From positions 1-17,081 of the forward strand of contig JAJZHU010000013.1 of NCBI GenBank assembly GCA_021798375.1: a DNA stretch of 17,081 nucleotides. Reading direction: 5' to 3'. Below are positions 14,408 through 17,081 of this stretch, piece by piece. The number at the start of each line of letters is the position of its first letter. Position 1 is the first letter of the stretch. Below the pieces are notes generated by a model. The model was not told the origin of the DNA. It searched no databases and worked only from the letters and a program-made list of their open reading frames with translations. The translations under genes were made by a program, and so were the position numbers. This DNA is from Pseudomonadota bacterium. GTDB lineage: Bacteria; Pseudomonadota; Alphaproteobacteria; Acetobacterales; Acetobacteraceae.

Positions 14408-15526
14408 TCAAGACAACGGCGGACCCTCCATCGCCGCTTCGGGATGCACAAAAATCGCCGCAAACGGAGGATGATCAATGGCATAGCCGTGGTCGTAACG
14501 CATTTTGTGCGAAATATGCACCTCGCGGAAAAACGTCGCGAACCACCAGGCCAGGGCGGTTTGTCCCTGCTCGGGCAGGCCAATCAACGGGTCGCCGTAA
14601 AGCAGAATGACATGATCAACCGGCGCCTGTTCGTTGCGCCAAATGCGCCACCCCTCGTAACCCAACGGGTCCGGCTGGGCTTCGATGCCGCTGGCGGCGC
14701 GCAACAGGATCGCCGACTCGGTTTCATAAATTTCCTCAAACATCGGCACATCGAAAAAGCCGTCGCCCGCCAGGGGGCGCACCAGCTTGCGCACGGTGAA
14801 ATTAACGCCAATTCCCACCGACATTCCCAAACGCCCCACAAAAATCTGGAACAAGCGCCACGTGCCGTAAGGCGTCAGCCCCGGATCGATGCGGCGATAA
14901 AGCTCCTTCAGCCTGGGATCGGCGCGAAACGCCGGCAAAACCGATTCGACCGCGCTGGCCAACCCCAGTTCCTCGACCACCACCGCATCCAATGCCGCGA
15001 TCAACGGCGGCGGCACCACCACCGGCTCGGGAAATAATTCGACCAGACACGTTAGTTTATCGGGCAATATCGTGCCGGCGAAGCCGAACATCAATTGATT
15101 GGCGCTGTCGGCCCGGCGCAACAAAATATCGCGCCACCGCGCCACCGTGGCGTGCATGGTCACAGATCGCGGATCGACATCATAGCGTTCCGGCACCGCG
15201 CCACCTTCGGTCGGCAGCACAAAGCCCTCATAGCCCAAACGGCCGGCCCCATCGCCCGCCACCAGCCCGACCGGAAACAACAAAGACGCCACCGCCACGG
15301 GCGCGTTGGCGGTCTCGTGCAACAATGCCTCGTTGGCGCGATTGGTGCGCCTTGTCTGCCCGTTGTCGTCCGGCGCAAACGGCACCACCGGGGGCACAAA
15401 CTGCACGGCTTGCGCCAAAAACGCGTTGGCTCCGCCCGCATCGACAACACCCGCCGCGGGCGGCGGACCCTGGGTGTGGTCTTGATGAGGATTGGTTTTG
15501 AAGAAAGCCTTAAGATTGGAAAGCAT
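14408..15526 (-). CDS. Divergent AlgX/AlgJ-like SGNH-fold protein, probably catalytically degenerate
   Basis: A 372-residue protein without a clear signal peptide. Several segments line up with AlgX/AlgJ-type alginate O-acetyltransferases: GDGAGRLGYEGFVLP (91-105, like the GxDGWLF entry), a PDK block at 155-157 followed by LTCLVELFPEP (158-168), DPGLTPYG (214-221) where the family has DxHWTPxG, LLYGDPL (308-314) where it has a GDS serine, and FFREVHIS (332-339). The catalytic His and Ser positions thus appear to be Gly216 and Pro313, so esterase/transferase activity is probably lost. This alignment was made by eye and is the inference. ATG 15526 with GAGG six bases upstream is preferred over TTG 15538. 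It lies upstream of the pst operon on the same strand, but the Pho box lies between. Confidence 0.55.
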   Translation of the reverse strand: MLSNLKAFFKTNPHQDHTQGPPPAAGVVDAGGANAFLAQAVQFVPPVVPFAPDDNGQTRRTNRANEALLHETANAPVAVASLLFPVGLVAGDGAGRLGYEGFVLPTEGGAVPERYDVDPRSVTMHATVARWRDILLRRADSANQLMFGFAGTILPDKLTCLVELFPEPVVVPPPLIAALDAVVVEELGLASAVESVLPAFRADPRLKELYRRIDPGLTPYGTWRLFQIFVGRLGMSVGIGVNFTVRKLVRPLAGDGFFDVPMFEEIYETESAILLRAASGIEAQPDPLGYEGWRIWRNEQAPVDHVILLYGDPLIGLPEQGQTALAWWFATFFREVHISHKMRYDHGYAIDHPPFAAIFVHPEAAMEGPPLS

Positions 15527-15532
15527 CGTCCG

Positions 15533-15536
15533 CCTC
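15533..15536 (-). promoter_or_regulatory. Ribosome-binding site for the AlgX-like gene
   Basis: GAGG on the minus strand lies six bases before ATG 15526 and overlaps the alternative TTG start at 15538. It therefore favours the ATG. Confidence 0.55.
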
Positions 15537-15600
15537 AAACTGATAGCGCATCATAAAGCGAGGACACAAAAAGCGGCAGCCCCATTTTGCCAATGCGTTC

Positions 15601-15680
15601 AAGATAGAGCGTGGGCAAGATAGAGCGTGGGCAAGATAGAGCGTGGGCAAGATAGAGCGCGGGCAAGATAGAGCGCGAGT
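15601..15680. repeat. Tandem repeat, 16-bp unit, five copies
   Basis: The unit AAGATAGAGCGTGGGC occurs three times without change at 15601, 15617 and 15633. The fourth copy (15649) has one change (GTGGGC to GCGGGC), and the fifth (15665) ends GCGAGT. The unit is not a multiple of three, and no real gene covers it. The identical left copies and decayed right copies look like recent slippage expansion, so the locus may vary in copy number between strains. Confidence 0.95.
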
Positions 15681-15757
15681 CGAAATTCAGTTCAAGCCGG
15701 CGCGATCCTGTTGTATGTTGGGCCGCATCATTGCAAAACGGAATCGCGGCATGGGCT

Positions 15758-15815
15758 GGACATATCGGCGGACCCGAACCGCCAAAATCAGCATTCCGGG
15801 CGTAACGATATGTCC
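15758..15815. repeat. Perfect 10-bp inverted repeat enclosing a nested hairpin
   Basis: GGACATATCG at 15758-15767 is the exact reverse complement of CGATATGTCC at 15806-15815, 38 bases apart. Inside, GGCGG (15767-15771) and CCGCC (15779-15783) form a small hairpin. Its loop contains CCCG (15773-15776), which could pair with CGGG at 15797-15800, giving a pseudoknot-like fold. It lies 33 bases before the flavoprotein start. It may be a structured leader RNA, a regulator site, or the ends of a tiny mobile-element relic. Confidence 0.6.
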
Positions 15816-15848
15816 GTCTAACGGTGGCTTCGCTGCCTTGAGCTTTGT

Positions 15849-17081
15849 TTGAACCAGCGATCTCGTTCCCCCTATCGCGTCGCGGTCATCGGCGGCGGCC
15901 CGGCCGGACTTGCCGCCGCCGAGGCAATGGCCCAGGGCGGATTGGCCACAACCGTGTTCGAACGCATGCCCAGCCTGGGACGCAAGCTGCTGATGGCCGG
16001 CCGGGGCGGACTCAACATCACCCATTCTGAACCGATCGAGCGTTTCGGGGCGCGCTATGGCCTGGCGGCGGATTGGATGGCCCCCTGGCTTGCCGCATTC
16101 CCACCCGCCTCAACGCGGGAATGGTGCGCCGGGCTGGGAGTGTCCACGTTCGTCGGCAGCAGTGGGCGCGTATTCCCCACGGTAATGAAGGCAAGCCCCC
16201 TGCTGCGCGCCTGGATCGAACGATTACACGGCCTGGGCGTTCAATTCGTCACCCGCGCGACATGGACCGGTTGGGAAAGGGCCGGTGAAAATCAGGGCGC
16301 CTTGCGTTTCGCCGACGGCACCATTTATGCGGCCGATGCGGTGGTACTGGCCTTGGGGGGAGCATCATGGCCCCGACTGGGATCGGATGGCGGTTGGACC
16401 GCGCTGCTGCCTGATGTCGGCATTGCCCCCTTGCGGCCGGCCAATTGCGGTTTCAAGGTCGATTGGTCGCCGCATTTCGCCGGGCGCTTCGCGGGCACGC
16501 CGCTCAAGCGCATCACCTTGTCATGCGCGGGTCTCACGGTCCCCGGCGAGTTGATGATCACCCTCGAAGGAATCGAAGGCGGCGCCGTCTATGCCCTGTC
16601 GGCCCCGGCACGGGAGATGATCGCCCGCGACGGCGCCGCCGAATTACGCGTCGATCTGCGCCCGGATCTGAGCTTTGAGACACTGAATATTCGTCTGACG
16701 GCGGCGGGCAGCGAATCCCTGGCCAATCTGCTACGCAAGCGCGCGGGACTGTCCCCGGCGGCGATCGGGCTGGTGCAGCAGGCACGCCACGCGGGGGCCA
16801 GTTCATCGCTGGCCGGGCTGATCAAATCCCTGCCGCTGCGACTTGTGGCGCCGGGCGATCTGGCCCGCGCCATTTCCACCGCCGGAGGCATCAGGCTTGA
16901 GGAATTGGACCAGCATCTGATGCTGCGCCGCCACCCCGGCGTATTCGCGGCGGGTGAAATGCTGGATTGGGAAGCGCCGACAGGTGGCTATTTGCTGCAA
17001 GCCTGCCTGGCCACCGGCATGGCGGCGGGGCGCGGGGTGTTGGCGTGGCGCTCCCGCGACCATGTTGCTCCCCCACCCTCC
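15849..17081 (+). CDS. HI0933/BaiN-like FAD flavoprotein (PP_4765/TIGR03862 type), 3' end cut
   Basis: The frame is open for 411 codons to the window end. An FAD-binding Rossmann segment is near the start: VAVIGGGPAGLAAAEAMA (11-28) and Glu38 at the end of strand 2, followed by GRKLLMAGRGGLNITHS (44-60). VVLALGGASWPRLGSDG lies near residue 165. The C terminus has STAGGIRLEELD and AAGEMLDWEAPTGGYLLQACLATG (367-390), which marks the PP_4765 branch of HI0933-like flavoproteins. The substrate is unknown. No ATG or GTG precedes the Rossmann motif in this frame, so TTG 15849 (MNQRSRSPYR) is the likely start; the next upstream in-frame stop is at 15819. The C-terminal motif is complete, so only a few codons are probably missing. 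Confidence 0.88.
   Translation, partial: MNQRSRSPYRVAVIGGGPAGLAAAEAMAQGGLATTVFERMPSLGRKLLMAGRGGLNITHSEPIERFGARYGLAADWMAPWLAAFPPASTREWCAGLGVSTFVGSSGRVFPTVMKASPLLRAWIERLHGLGVQFVTRATWTGWERAGENQGALRFADGTIYAADAVVLALGGASWPRLGSDGGWTALLPDVGIAPLRPANCGFKVDWSPHFAGRFAGTPLKRITLSCAGLTVPGELMITLEGIEGGAVYALSAPAREMIARDGAAELRVDLRPDLSFETLNIRLTAAGSESLANLLRKRAGLSPAAIGLVQQARHAGASSSLAGLIKSLPLRLVAPGDLARAISTAGGIRLEELDQHLMLRRHPGVFAAGEMLDWEAPTGGYLLQACLATGMAAGRGVLAWRSRDHVAPPPS

Larger units (their letters stand above)
15527..15848. other. Intergenic region between divergent genes
   Basis: This 322-base gap separates the AlgX-like gene (leftward) from the flavoprotein gene (rightward), so it should hold both promoters. 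It contains a five-copy 16-bp tandem repeat and a long dyad with nested hairpin potential, both listed separately. No clear -35/-10 pair or Pho box was seen. The open frames inside it look spurious. Confidence 0.7.

Noticed and set aside
15643..15852. 69-codon GTG-started frame from the tandem repeat to the flavoprotein start
   Set aside because: It starts within the minisatellite, has no ribosome-binding site and no recognisable product. Only the overlap with TTG 15849 is noted as a finding.

Overview
The window is GC-rich, densely packed chromosomal DNA, most likely from an alphaproteobacterium and possibly one of the Rhodospirillales. That placement rests on the proteins: a class II (B12-dependent) ribonucleotide reductase, a COG3146/DUF482 acyltransferase-like protein, a full pst-phoU-phoB operon of alphaproteobacterial type, and a PP_4765-type flavoprotein. 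I saw no tRNA, rRNA, CRISPR array, insertion sequence or prophage gene. Most of the window is ordinary core genome with a few unusual intergenic structures and some poorly characterised proteins.

Positions 2-8935 are eleven tightly packed plus-strand genes. In order they are the 3' end of nrdJ, a RidA-family protein, a COG3146 GNAT-fold protein, a SLC13/ArsB-like anion permease, an exported endonuclease/exonuclease/phosphatase (EEP) protein, ydfG (an SDR reductase), a Tat-exported protein of probable alpha/alpha-toroid fold, a DUF883 (ElaB/YqjD-like) protein, a three-helix membrane protein, a SYLF-domain protein, and a GT25 glycosyltransferase. Four-base ATGA overlaps join ydfG to the toroid gene and the three-helix gene to the SYLF gene. 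The DUF883-membrane-SYLF trio looks like a small cell-envelope module.

Positions 8947-14357 are the minus-strand phosphate operon, pstS-pstC-pstA-pstB-phoU-phoB. It is preceded by a clear Pho box of three 7-base half-sites spaced 11 bases apart. A 15-bp hairpin sits between pstS and pstC. Together these genes encode the high-affinity phosphate ABC transporter, its negative regulator and the response regulator that switches the operon on. The sensor kinase gene phoR is not in the window.

Positions 14408-15526 (minus strand) encode a protein that resembles a degenerate AlgX/AlgJ SGNH-type acetyltransferase with apparently lost catalytic residues. A 322-base gap follows. It holds a 16-bp tandem repeat in five copies and a long dyad that could fold into a structured element. 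The last gene, plus strand from 15849, is a HI0933/BaiN-like flavoprotein that starts at TTG and runs off the window end.
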